Assembly: GCF_024704725.1 (NCBI RefSeq)
Contig: NZ_JALIQS010000006.1
Span: forward strand, 62,001 to 126,000
DNA length: 64,000 nucleotides
Direction of reading: 5' to 3'
From: Shinella sp. CPCC 101442
Lineage (GTDB): Bacteria > Pseudomonadota > Alphaproteobacteria > Rhizobiales > Rhizobiaceae
The notes under the pieces are model-generated. The model worked only from the letters and a program-made list of their open reading frames with translations. It made no database searches and was not told the origin of the DNA. The position numbers were made by a program, and so were the translations under genes. Shown here piece by piece: positions 10,641 to 18,548 of this stretch. How positions within the stretch are numbered: position 1 is the first letter of the stretch; the number at the start of each line of letters is the position of its first letter.

Positions 10641-10669
10641 GCAATAGGTGAGGCGCTGGAAACTGTCAA
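10641..10669 (-). promoter_or_regulatory. Candidate sigma-70-type promoter for rplU-rpmA
   Basis: On the minus strand a perfect TTGACA is followed after 17 bp by TATTGC, about 200 bp upstream of rplU. This leaves a roughly 200-nt leader in 10440-10640, in which I see no gene. The -10 match is only partial. Confidence 0.45.
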
Positions 10670-10784
10670 GGAAATTCCCGTCACCGTGACAAATAGATGA
10701 ATATTCTGCGGCTTGGCCCCCTTGCGCCCCCGCCCGACACCCGCTATGTACCGCCCCGCGTCGCAAGGCGCCGACCAGCGAAGC

Positions 10785-10874
10785 GGAGAGGTGGCTGAGT
10801 GGTCGAAAGCACCGCACTCGAAATGCGGCATACGGGCAACCGTATCGTGGGTTCGAATCCCACCCTCTCCGCCA
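10785..10874 (+). tRNA. tRNA-Ser (anticodon CGA)
   Basis: A 90-nt class II tRNA: acceptor stem GGAGAGG pairing with CCTCTCC, D-arm TGGCTGAGTGGTCGAAAGCA, anticodon loop CTCGAAA (anticodon CGA, reads UCG), a long variable arm (CGGGCAACCG region), T-arm GGGTTCGAATCCC, and an encoded 3' GCCA. The 3' end is the integration site of the following element, which restores the complete acceptor stem and CCA. Confidence 0.97.
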
Positions 10875-10875
10875 T
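10861..10875 (+). repeat. attL core (tRNA-Ser 3' end)
   Basis: CACCCTCTCCGCCAT spans the 3' acceptor strand and CCA of the tRNA and recurs exactly at 22030-22044. The bases immediately upstream differ (TCC here, GGA at the other end), which sets the core at 15 bp. The 245 bp from here to the first island gene hold no gene that I can support. Confidence 0.88.
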
Positions 10876-11120
10876 TAACCCTTTTCAACTCGTTGATTTA
10901 TTGATTAATTTCATCAAGCACCTACGGTGGGCCCCTACTCAGGCCCCAACGCGCTTGGTTACTGTCTAGATCGCCGCCATGGAAGTGGTCTGCATCCACC
11001 GTGCAAGCTTCTGAGCAAAACTGTTGCCGGTGCCAAAATTCGTAGCGAAACCCATTGAGCGGCGGTCCTCAATTAACAATATAGTGCGGACTGTAGCGAC
11101 TCACTGTGGGTGGTGTGTTA

Positions 11121-12479
11121 ATGGTATCGCCTGTATTTGAATTACATCCCTCCGCGCAAGCTTCTATAGAAGCGCTAGCAAATGATGCTTTTGACGCAGT
11201 GCGCGAATTAGACTTGGCAAAACCAAAGAATAGCACTGATGGCTGGTGGCAGCCGGACAATGCTATTACAGTTACCGATAGCGATATCATCGGTGATCCA
11301 ATTATGTGGCTTCCGCAAGTTGGTGGAGAACTGGCTTTCGTGTTCTTGTGGGAAGGTAACCGAGCATTTGGCTTTACGCAGACGGATCACGACAAAGTAA
11401 CGAAGTTGATCGATGCTGTTCTCAAGCAGAAATGGGCGAAGAAAGCGATTAGCTCGAAGTATGCAGAGCGGGTCTTTGTAAATTGGGCGCGGGACCGCTT
11501 TTTGGCTCGCTCTATGGTTGATTTTTCGAAGTTCTTTCTTCAAAAATGTGGTGAAGATGTAAGAAATCTAAGCGTGGATATACCTATCCAAAATCTAGCC
11601 GTTCAGGCTCCGTTTGATTTTGGTCCTACAAAAATTATGCCAATGGGCATTCCGTATTTCAATTCTATTCGGGAAAAACTCAAAGATATTAATCCTGAGA
11701 AAATTGACGCTGTTGATACGCTTATAAGCAAGATGCAGAAGGATATGGAGGACTGTTCATTAATTAGGCTCGCTGTATTCGCGGAGCCTAGTTACGCTCA
11801 AGACGCCGCGTTGCAGCAGGCTACCGATGCCGTAGGTTTGCTTCGGTTCTTCAGTGTCGCCACTGTAGCGTCTAATGTGATGTGCCCTGTTACGCCGTTA
11901 GGCGCACTTTCCGTTCCTAAAAGTCACGTTCTTGTCGAAAGCCCTGACGGCATAAGTTATTCATCTGGGGTCGCCGTCGAAGACGTCGACTATTGGCGTA
12001 TAAGTAATACAGATGTTTCTGAAATGTCGCAGGAAGGTCTTGCTGCGGTGGGGGCGCTGTTGGATGCAGACAACCTAAATGACTTTAAACAATCTGTGCG
12101 CTCCAGTATTTTGGCTTTTTCGCGTGCTATTACTTTCGCTGAATTGTCCGATAGACTGGTTTTTGCATTCTCTGCGATAGAGAGCTTAATGCTAAAAAAC
12201 TCCAGTGAGGCAATTCAGCAGAATGTTGCGGAGAGAGTAGCGTTTTTGATCGCCAACACACCAGCCGAGAGAAAGTCCATAGTTGATAACTTTAAGAAAT
12301 CATACAATATGCGCTCACAATATATACATCACAGATTGGCAACAGTGGACGTTCGTGAATTGGACCAATCTTTTGAGAATATTCGGGCGTCTTTATCTGT
12401 TGCGGTGGAAAATATTGAGAAATTTAAGAGTAAGGATGAGTTTTTGGCGGCCATAGAACATAAAAAATTTGGCGGATGA
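11121..12479 (+). CDS. HEPN-domain protein (Apea-like)
   Basis: A protein of about 452 residues. The first 290 residues resemble nothing I can name. The C-terminal ~130 residues look like an Apea-like HEPN domain: helix FAFSAIESLML, then NVAERVAFLIANT, and the signature YNMRSQYIHH, which holds the R-x4-H motif (Arg about 398, His about 403) that forms the RNase site in HEPN proteins. Final helices follow. HEPN proteins of this type are frequent in defence and toxin roles, but function here is inference. ATG at 11121 is preferred over GTG at 11106 because GGTGG lies 7 nt upstream. It is strongly AT-rich and is the first gene after attL, a typical cargo position. Confidence 0.7.
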   Translation: MVSPVFELHPSAQASIEALANDAFDAVRELDLAKPKNSTDGWWQPDNAITVTDSDIIGDPIMWLPQVGGELAFVFLWEGNRAFGFTQTDHDKVTKLIDAVLKQKWAKKAISSKYAERVFVNWARDRFLARSMVDFSKFFLQKCGEDVRNLSVDIPIQNLAVQAPFDFGPTKIMPMGIPYFNSIREKLKDINPEKIDAVDTLISKMQKDMEDCSLIRLAVFAEPSYAQDAALQQATDAVGLLRFFSVATVASNVMCPVTPLGALSVPKSHVLVESPDGISYSSGVAVEDVDYWRISNTDVSEMSQEGLAAVGALLDADNLNDFKQSVRSSILAFSRAITFAELSDRLVFAFSAIESLMLKNSSEAIQQNVAERVAFLIANTPAERKSIVDNFKKSYNMRSQYIHHRLATVDVRELDQSFENIRASLSVAVENIEKFKSKDEFLAAIEHKKFGG

Positions 12480-12491
12480 ATTAATGTTTAC

Positions 12492-12794
12492 CTAAGGCGC
12501 CATATCCGATTTACTTTCAGACTGAACGATCTGTGTTAGCGGAACTTCAAGAGCCTGCGCTATCAGCCACAGCGTAGTCAGAGTGGGATTTCTTCGGCCA
12601 TTTTCCAGCTGGCTGATGTACGCTTGATCCATACCGTGGTCGTGGGATCGCACTTCAAGTCGGGCGACCAAGTCCCACTGGGAAAGCCCAGCAGCTAAGC
12701 GCGCATTTCTTACATTTTTACCGACGCACCGTTGGATTTCCATCCAAAGATAGAACAGGTACTTGCCACTCGCCACATATGGATTAAAATCCAT
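12492..12794 (-). CDS. XRE-family HTH transcriptional regulator
   Basis: About 100 residues (ATG at 12794; ATG at 12743 is an alternative). The Cro/CI-type helix-turn-helix fills most of it: GKNVRNARLAAGLSQWDLVARL, then YISQLENGRRNPTLTTLWLIAQALEVPLTQIV (about residues 25-90). Odd is the insertion RSHDHGMD between helices 2 and 3, where the canonical domain is tight. It is divergent from the membrane-protein gene at 12819 with only 24 bp between, so it may control that promoter. It is convergent with the HEPN gene. Its target is not known. Confidence 0.83.
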   Translation of the reverse strand: MDFNPYVASGKYLFYLWMEIQRCVGKNVRNARLAAGLSQWDLVARLEVRSHDHGMDQAYISQLENGRRNPTLTTLWLIAQALEVPLTQIVQSESKSDMAP

Positions 12795-12818
12795 AATTTG
12801 TGATCGTCCAGAGGACAA

Positions 12819-13409
12819 ATGATGAGCGGTATTGATCTCGACAGTCAAAAAATGGACGTCGCCGTTTCGACGGCCGAACCACCACTTCGTATTAAAGGGC
12901 TCCTGTTGGATGATGTGCTGACGTCGTTTCTTCAGCGGAACGTTGACTATTACGCCCCGGTATTTACGGACATGGAAAGGAATGGAATAAAATTTCACGC
13001 CAATTTGGCGGCACTCCTGCTGACGCCTTTTTGGCTGATGTATCGGCGCTTCTATGTGTCCCTCTTAGTCTTCTATTCCGCTCCGATCCTCGCAGTCCTG
13101 ACTGGATCGCTGTTCACCCTAATAATTACGGCTCCTTGGCCTATTCCGCAGCTAATCCTTTTGGGTCCATTCTCTGCCAGCGTGCTGTTTTGCTCCTTTG
13201 GAAATTATTTCCTTTATCGGCGTTTTCGCCGCCTTATCTCTGATGTATCAATTCCCCCAGAAAAAATGTTGCAGATCATAAATAAGAAGGGTGGTGGGTC
13301 AAAAATTGTTCTTGCAGTTGCAATAGTAACATTCGGAATGCTATTTCTCGCATTACCTCTATTGATCATCATATCTGCGATATTGAACCCTCCCGGTTCG
13401 TTGAATTAA
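12819..13409 (+). CDS. DUF2628-like inner-membrane protein
   Basis: A 196-residue protein starting at an ATG with GAGGA upstream. About 55 soluble residues precede hydrophobic segments at about 65-85 (NLAALLLTPFWLMYRRFY, the DUF2628 signature FxPxWxxYR), 85-107, 110-130 and 165-190. A short basic loop (YRRFRR) suggests the cytoplasmic side. DUF2628 proteins are small membrane proteins of unknown role. It is followed after 31 bp by a secreted-protein gene, so the two probably form an operon acting at the envelope, with the divergent XRE gene as candidate regulator. Confidence 0.7.
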   Translation: MMSGIDLDSQKMDVAVSTAEPPLRIKGLLLDDVLTSFLQRNVDYYAPVFTDMERNGIKFHANLAALLLTPFWLMYRRFYVSLLVFYSAPILAVLTGSLFTLIITAPWPIPQLILLGPFSASVLFCSFGNYFLYRRFRRLISDVSIPPEKMLQIINKKGGGSKIVLAVAIVTFGMLFLALPLLIIISAILNPPGSLN

Positions 13410-13440
13410 GCGAAGTCAGGTGAAGACGGGACAAGTCTGA

Positions 13441-14916
13441 ATGAAAAAAGCTCGCATTCTATGCAGGCTGCTGGTGACACTCGGCGTTGTTAGCGCAGAG
13501 TGGAGTTCTGCAAGCGCAAATTCAGACCCGGTCCCTGCCGGTCCAACTGAAATTTCGGACGACGTTCTCTCTGAAATGGACCCCAGCAGTCGTCCCACAT
13601 TCGACTGCAATACCGCCAAATGGCCCTCTAAGCTGATAATAGCGACTGTGTGCGGAAATGCAGAAGCGCGTGCTGCGGACTGGGAGCTTATCAGTGCGTA
13701 CTGGCCCGTTTACGCGATGAAATCGGGGCCCACGCGTACCACTTTTCGCGACCAACATGTGGCTTGGATGAACCGGCTATCGGCCGTATGCGGTGAAAAG
13801 TCGGCTTCTCGCCCCGCTGCATGCATCGTCAAAAACTACAAAAGTAGGGCACGGCAATATCGAGAAGCCCTCAAAAACGATGCTTTGGAGGAAGCCTTAT
13901 GGTCGCCGGGGACCCATGTCGCGGTTCAGCAGGCTTTAATCGATGACGGGTATTTGAAAGGCAGCGCGGATGGGGTTTTCGGTCTATCCACGCGAGCCGC
14001 GATAGCGGGTTATCAAGGGTCGCGAGGGGAAGAGCAATCCGGGTTTCTGACGGGGTCGCAGAAAGCGCGCCTCCTCCGAGAGGAGGTCATTGGCGCGGAT
14101 AGCACTCAGGACGGCGAGCAAAAACCTACAATAGAACATGCAGTGACCAATGCTGCCGGAAATTCCAACGTTCTCGATAGTCATTCCCCCGTGTGCCCTG
14201 CTCTCTTGCAGGCTGGCCCCGCTAAGTCCGTGGCAGAATACGCGGACGCTTCAATCAATGAGCAGGGTAGAGAATTCAAAGACGAGTACGATCTGAATTC
14301 TACCTTTCAAGTAGCTGTGTCTCAGGCCACCAAGAACCTTAGAACGGGGCGATTGGCCGATGACGTGATGCTGCATAGTGAAATCGAAACCGGTATCGGT
14401 CGTCTGACGCCGGTCGAGCTTGCAGCCTGCCTCCCAAATTTCGCGAGAGCGCTTGCTGGCATTGAAGATCATCGGCAGCAGCAGGCTGAAGAACAGCGCA
14501 GGCTTGAGAACGAGAAAACGCAGAATGAGGCGGATGAGCAGCGGGCCGCGCAGCAGCCCGAAAACATCCTGAGTCGCACGTACCAGCATTACCGTATTGT
14601 CAAACGATGCTACGACTCTCGCGACGGTTATGCCGTCGTCTACATTTCAGACGCGGAAATGGAGCGAGCCCGCACGGCGGCGAAGCGTATTGAGCAGCTA
14701 TTGCAGGCGAAAGACACGGCGATGGACCCCGAGAGAATTTGGACGGAGTCTGCGAAGCCGGGTGCCGTCGGAATGACAGAGCGAGAGCAAGCATACGTCG
14801 CTCTCATGGCATTGTCGGATGGGGAAGGTGCGCCTTGCAAGCACTCTCTGGCCCAGATTGATGGGATACTCGCCAAACTCGACCCCGCGTCGACAATACC
14901 AGAGAAGGATTTCTGA
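13441..14916 (+). CDS. Secreted protein with LprI-like (DUF1311) and peptidoglycan-binding domains
   Basis: A 491-residue exported protein. It has a signal peptide at 1-26 (MKKARILCRLLVTLGVVSA...SASA). An LprI/DUF1311-like module spans about 55-140: FDCNTAKWPSKLIIATVC, DWELISAYW, RDQHVAWMNRLSAVC and PAACIVKNYKSRARQYR, with the paired cysteines of that fold. A PG_binding_1-like module spans about 158-210: VQQALIDDGYLKGSADGVFG and STRAAIAGYQ. A C-terminal part with more cysteines and a charged helix (about 345-375) is unassigned. LprI-type domains include lysozyme inhibitors, so an envelope-protective role is possible but inferred. It follows the membrane gene in the same direction. Confidence 0.72.
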   Translation: MKKARILCRLLVTLGVVSAEWSSASANSDPVPAGPTEISDDVLSEMDPSSRPTFDCNTAKWPSKLIIATVCGNAEARAADWELISAYWPVYAMKSGPTRTTFRDQHVAWMNRLSAVCGEKSASRPAACIVKNYKSRARQYREALKNDALEEALWSPGTHVAVQQALIDDGYLKGSADGVFGLSTRAAIAGYQGSRGEEQSGFLTGSQKARLLREEVIGADSTQDGEQKPTIEHAVTNAAGNSNVLDSHSPVCPALLQAGPAKSVAEYADASINEQGREFKDEYDLNSTFQVAVSQATKNLRTGRLADDVMLHSEIETGIGRLTPVELAACLPNFARALAGIEDHRQQQAEEQRRLENEKTQNEADEQRAAQQPENILSRTYQHYRIVKRCYDSRDGYAVVYISDAEMERARTAAKRIEQLLQAKDTAMDPERIWTESAKPGAVGMTEREQAYVALMALSDGEGAPCKHSLAQIDGILAKLDPASTIPEKDF

Positions 14917-14933
14917 TTCTGACCGCCGCCTTT

Positions 14934-16592
14934 CTAAACGCAGACCGCGTAGAAGCGGGATGAGCAGTCACGAAACTTGTATTGGATCGTCATCGTGTCA
15001 TCCCGCCCTTCAGTGACTAGTTGTCCGCGCTGCCGCAGATACGACATTGCTCCAGCAAGCTCCTTTCCTGAAAGGCCCAAAGCTCTTTGCAACGTGCCGC
15101 GCATAACGAGTCTTGTTGCTCGAAACTCGTCGTCGGCATCTTCAGGGCCTGCCACTTCAGCACACAGCGCATCTGCGGTCGCGATAGCGCTTTTCACTAA
15201 TTGAGGCGAGTATTCCAGCAGGCGACGGTGCGGATCAGATAGCCACGCTACGACCCGTTCGGCATTCTTTGCATTTCGCTTTGAGCGATCATTGGAATTC
15301 AACAGGGCGTCAGCCGCGCACCGGTTGATCGCGTCCCGCAAATGTTCTTTGGTCCACGGCAACAAGCCGATATCAATCGCGAGCGCACCAGCCGCATATG
15401 AAGTCGCGAAATGCGCCAAAACCCGCAACTCCGCATTCGTTAGATCGGCGCGGTCGAAAGTATTTAAAAAATCAGCGCTGTGTCCGGTCAAACGTCTTCT
15501 CGCTAGTGCGGGATTTTTCGTCAGCATCGTGATGAACGCTGGCATCACGACGCCGCTATGTCGGGCGGCGCCTTCCGTCAGCTGGTGAACGGCAGAGACA
15601 GCAAAGGCGGCCTCCCGTTCTGGCCTGATTGCCGGTGGCAGATAGTCAATGATCCCAAGGTTACGGACCAAATCACGGGCAACTGGAATATCGACAAAAC
15701 GCACTGCCGCCCCGGTTCGCTGGGCCCGCTGATGCTGAGCCTCCGATGTCGAGAGTAATACCGTCCGCCACTCCCCCTTTTCTGCTCCCTCATACGCATT
15801 CCATGTTGTCGCTCGGACCCGCGGCTTTCCATTGCCGAGGGCATAGGCGACCGATTCGGTGATCTCTCGCGACGCCTCGCCACTGATGGACTCAAGGCTG
15901 TCAATTGTCAGCGGCAAGTCGCAGTATTGCCGGGCGAGGTCCTGAATACCGATTGCGGTCGCATTCCACGTTCCGGCAAATCCAGAAGCGGCTAGAGAAG
16001 CAGCGGCCCGCAAAACCGTTGACTTGCCTGTCGAAGACGTTCCCCACAGATTGAATCCAAAGCCTCCTGCGTCGACTCCGATCAGTTTTAATGTGGGAGC
16101 CGCAAGGGCTGCGGCGATGAAGAGCATGGCCCGCGATGAATAGGCGGCCGCGCGTCCCACAGACGATTTCCAACCGTCGAGTGTTCCTTTGACGGCCAAG
16201 ATTCTGGAAATAGCGCCTTCAGTGTTGATGACCGCCCGGCCGGAGGGCAACTCCGAGTTACCATAGGCGAATATCGTGCTGCTGGGGTTCCAGCCGCCTG
16301 ATGGGCGAATAATTGTCAGCGCTTTCCGACCCTTGGCCGACGACGAGTAGCGCATGACAAGATCGTCCAGTGCAATCGCATCCGCTCTCGTGAGCGCTGG
16401 GCCCGTGAAGCCGGCGTTTCTCAGGTGCCGCTGGAGAGCTTTGGTGTCGGCTAAGTCGCCGAGTTCGATGGCGATATTTCCGGCCGCACCGTTGGAAGTC
16501 GAAAAAAGCAATTCGATTTGCCTTGTTCCACATGGCTGCACGAACAGCCGGCCGAACGTCAGGTCTTTGAATGATGCTGTAGCTTTTTGCAT
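14934..16592 (-). CDS. DUF927-family P-loop ATPase/helicase-like protein
   Basis: A 552-residue protein. The ATG at 16592 is chosen over the open frame to 16691 because GAGGAAG lies upstream. The N-terminal half has the DUF927 pattern (GGWNPSSTIFAYGN, then RAMLFIAAALAAPTLKLIG). The Walker A is WGTSSTGKST at about residues 183-192, followed by an acidic LPLTIDSLES region. Proteins of this family occur on plasmids, phages and islands and are thought to be replicative helicase-like. It is divergent from the HUH Rep-like gene across a 300-bp AT-rich region, so the pair may form the element's replication module. No primase domain is recognised. Confidence 0.8.
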   Translation of the reverse strand: MQKATASFKDLTFGRLFVQPCGTRQIELLFSTSNGAAGNIAIELGDLADTKALQRHLRNAGFTGPALTRADAIALDDLVMRYSSSAKGRKALTIIRPSGGWNPSSTIFAYGNSELPSGRAVINTEGAISRILAVKGTLDGWKSSVGRAAAYSSRAMLFIAAALAAPTLKLIGVDAGGFGFNLWGTSSTGKSTVLRAAASLAASGFAGTWNATAIGIQDLARQYCDLPLTIDSLESISGEASREITESVAYALGNGKPRVRATTWNAYEGAEKGEWRTVLLSTSEAQHQRAQRTGAAVRFVDIPVARDLVRNLGIIDYLPPAIRPEREAAFAVSAVHQLTEGAARHSGVVMPAFITMLTKNPALARRRLTGHSADFLNTFDRADLTNAELRVLAHFATSYAAGALAIDIGLLPWTKEHLRDAINRCAADALLNSNDRSKRNAKNAERVVAWLSDPHRRLLEYSPQLVKSAIATADALCAEVAGPEDADDEFRATRLVMRGTLQRALGLSGKELAGAMSYLRQRGQLVTEGRDDTMTIQYKFRDCSSRFYAVCV

Positions 16593-16895
16593 CTGTCGCT
16601 TCCTCGTAATCGCACCGTGAACAGGTGGCTCAGTGTTCTCAGTGAAATTAGGAGGAGTCCTATATAGAATTCTTCTATTGCCAAAACTCAAGTTGTAAAG
16701 TGAATTCGAGAATGACTAATTTCATGTGGCTGAGAAATTCTCTTAACGGTGGGCCGAAGAGAAGGTAGGTCTTCATCGGAAATTCAAATAGAGTCTAAAG
16801 AAATTGGCCTCTAAATGGAGAAGTAGTGTCATGGTGGATATTTTCGAATTTTGAATTCAATTCAGATGATCATTTTCTAGATAAATTGATCGGGA
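16593..16895. other. AT-rich divergent intergenic region, candidate replication origin or control region
   Basis: About 300 bp without a credible gene, between divergent DUF927 and HUH-Rep genes and more AT-rich than the rest of the island. It contains a 10-bp palindrome (TTGAATTCAA) inside GAATTTTGAATTCAATTC near 16850. Position and composition suggest promoters and perhaps a rolling-circle origin; no nick site can be assigned by eye. Confidence 0.35.
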
Positions 16896-17726
16896 ATGGG
16901 GGTTATATACATGAAAGTGAATCGGTTTTTTTTGGTTTATAAGAAGTACATCGCTATCCAGCGTCGGACCCTTACGCCTTCCGTCGACAACTCGATTAAG
17001 GGCGGTGAGACCGCGCAAAATCTGGCTAACGATAAAATTGATGGTGGAAGGAGGCGGAGAAAAGCGGCTTCGGACAAGGTGACGGGCGCATCTTTGTCGA
17101 GCCAGCGCCCTGCGTCTCGTGATCGACCACAACCCGGCTCGATTGATGAAGCCTATATGAATTGGCTTTCAGATTTCAAAGCGAGCGGCTCCACGCTCTA
17201 CTTTTTGACGTTCGTGTTCAACCAGTTGCCCGGCCGCCACCATGCTCGATTAGAGCATATGCGCAAACGGTTGGATGATTATTATTCCATGGTCGTGAGA
17301 CATGTTGTGCATCGTGCGAAACAAACCGACCGCATGCCGATATTGCTGGCGGTTCCCGAAACGCGATGGAAAGCAGCGGTCAAAAGCTGCAACGTCGCTG
17401 ACACGCGCCCCAATGACGGATGGCATTACCATGCGATCCTCATTCTTCACCCGTTGAGCCGCTCGAAGGTTTTCCCGTTTCACCGGTATTCCGCCAGTCA
17501 TAGAGACGAATTCGTTAGGGGCGGGTTGAGAAATGTCCACGTGGTGCCGATGGATGAGCGCTGGGACCGCGTATGGAACTACATGATGAAATCATATGCG
17601 GGCAATCCAGATGCGCACGATGGTGTACTGCTCTATCCGAAGTCGGAGAGTGAACGCGAAAGCGGGGGCGGTCGCCGTTTTGCCGGAAACGACGACGACC
17701 TTTTCCCTTGCTTCAACCGGCATTAG
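16896..17726 (+). CDS. HUH-endonuclease (rolling-circle Rep)-like protein
   Basis: A 276-residue protein. After a basic, low-complexity first 85 residues come the three elements of HUH nucleases in order: motif I-like YFLTFVFNQ (about 102-110), motif II WHYHAILI with His177 and His179, and motif III VWNYMMKSY with candidate nucleophile Tyr229 and Lys232. This supports a Rep or relaxase-like single-strand nickase. It is weaker than a database match because spacing is irregular and the family is not one I can name. ATG 16911 is an alternative start. Its 3' end overlaps the convergent JAMM gene by 14 bp. Confidence 0.62.
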   Translation: MGVIYMKVNRFFLVYKKYIAIQRRTLTPSVDNSIKGGETAQNLANDKIDGGRRRRKAASDKVTGASLSSQRPASRDRPQPGSIDEAYMNWLSDFKASGSTLYFLTFVFNQLPGRHHARLEHMRKRLDDYYSMVVRHVVHRAKQTDRMPILLAVPETRWKAAVKSCNVADTRPNDGWHYHAILILHPLSRSKVFPFHRYSASHRDEFVRGGLRNVHVVPMDERWDRVWNYMMKSYAGNPDAHDGVLLYPKSESERESGGGRRFAGNDDDLFPCFNRH

Positions 17727-18441
17727 CTAGCTTTGTGCGCCGCGCAGCCGGTGCTGGTAGCTGGGGAACTTCCAGCGTAATAGGTCTGCCGTTTGCCCTC
17801 CGCGATCTTAGGTGTGCGTAGAGCCATATTTCGAAGTCGCCGACGCGGCTCTGGTGGAGCGGTCCCGGCGAGTTGCAGTGTCCTATTTTCTTTCGCCCGC
17901 CCATGGACACCGTCACGATGAGGCTGAAGTGAAAGCCCGGATACGGAAGAGGCGTTTTGTCTGTCGGGCTTGGCGCGTAGTATCTCCGTTCGTGGACTTC
18001 TGCTGGTTTGGTGTCGATGAACGGATGGCTATGTACGTCCGCTATGACCTGCCACCCCGTGTTCGCCGCCGCTGCAAGGTCGTCGATCAGCAGCGGCGAC
18101 AGTTCTGATTGGGCTACCCAATCGTCACTCCGCAACGCGGTGACCGGGACCGCGCGCTCAACCGAGTAAATGACCTGCGCTTCATTCTCGGTTGTGGTGC
18201 CTAAAAGGCATCCCGCGAATTCAAGCCCTGTGTCAGAGAACACAAGGCACCCCGGAAGCGGGCCGGTGCGAAGTGAGCGGTTTTGCCGCTCATTCTGCCA
18301 CTCACTCAGGATTTTGAAGCTGTCATCATTGAATTCTGGCGCGATCATCGCAGACTCAGTGGCCGCGACGATGAGGTCAAAAAATGCACTGGGCGACACG
18401 CGCACGAGCACTGGCCGTCGATCCTTTGTCGAAGGTTTCAT
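17713..18441 (-). CDS. JAMM/MPN+ (Mov34/JAB-like) metalloprotease-like protein A
   Basis: A 242-residue protein with all candidate JAMM residues: Glu74 in GLEFAGCLLG, His137 and His139 in DVHSHP, and Ser158 and Asp161 in SPTD. JAMM enzymes use zinc to cut isopeptide or peptide bonds, for example removing ubiquitin-like modifiers. Here the HxHP-to-SxxD distance is about 17 residues, longer than the usual ~7. The N-terminal 70 residues match its neighbour and are not part of the standard domain. ATG at 18441 has AGGA upstream. It is paralogous to the next gene, with identical residue numbering up to Asp161. The substrate is unknown, and no E1/E2/Ubl gene is nearby. Confidence 0.72.
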   Translation of the reverse strand: MKPSTKDRRPVLVRVSPSAFFDLIVAATESAMIAPEFNDDSFKILSEWQNERQNRSLRTGPLPGCLVFSDTGLEFAGCLLGTTTENEAQVIYSVERAVPVTALRSDDWVAQSELSPLLIDDLAAAANTGWQVIADVHSHPFIDTKPAEVHERRYYAPSPTDKTPLPYPGFHFSLIVTVSMGGRKKIGHCNSPGPLHQSRVGDFEIWLYAHLRSRRANGRPITLEVPQLPAPAARRTKLANAG

Positions 18442-18548
18442 GGGTGATCCTAATTTTTGAGAGGAAGTTGTGAAGCTTCACGCCTTATTGGACCGCGTTC
18501 GGAGCGGACAGGAAGCTTATCGCCGCCACATGGGCAGTTACTCGTGGA

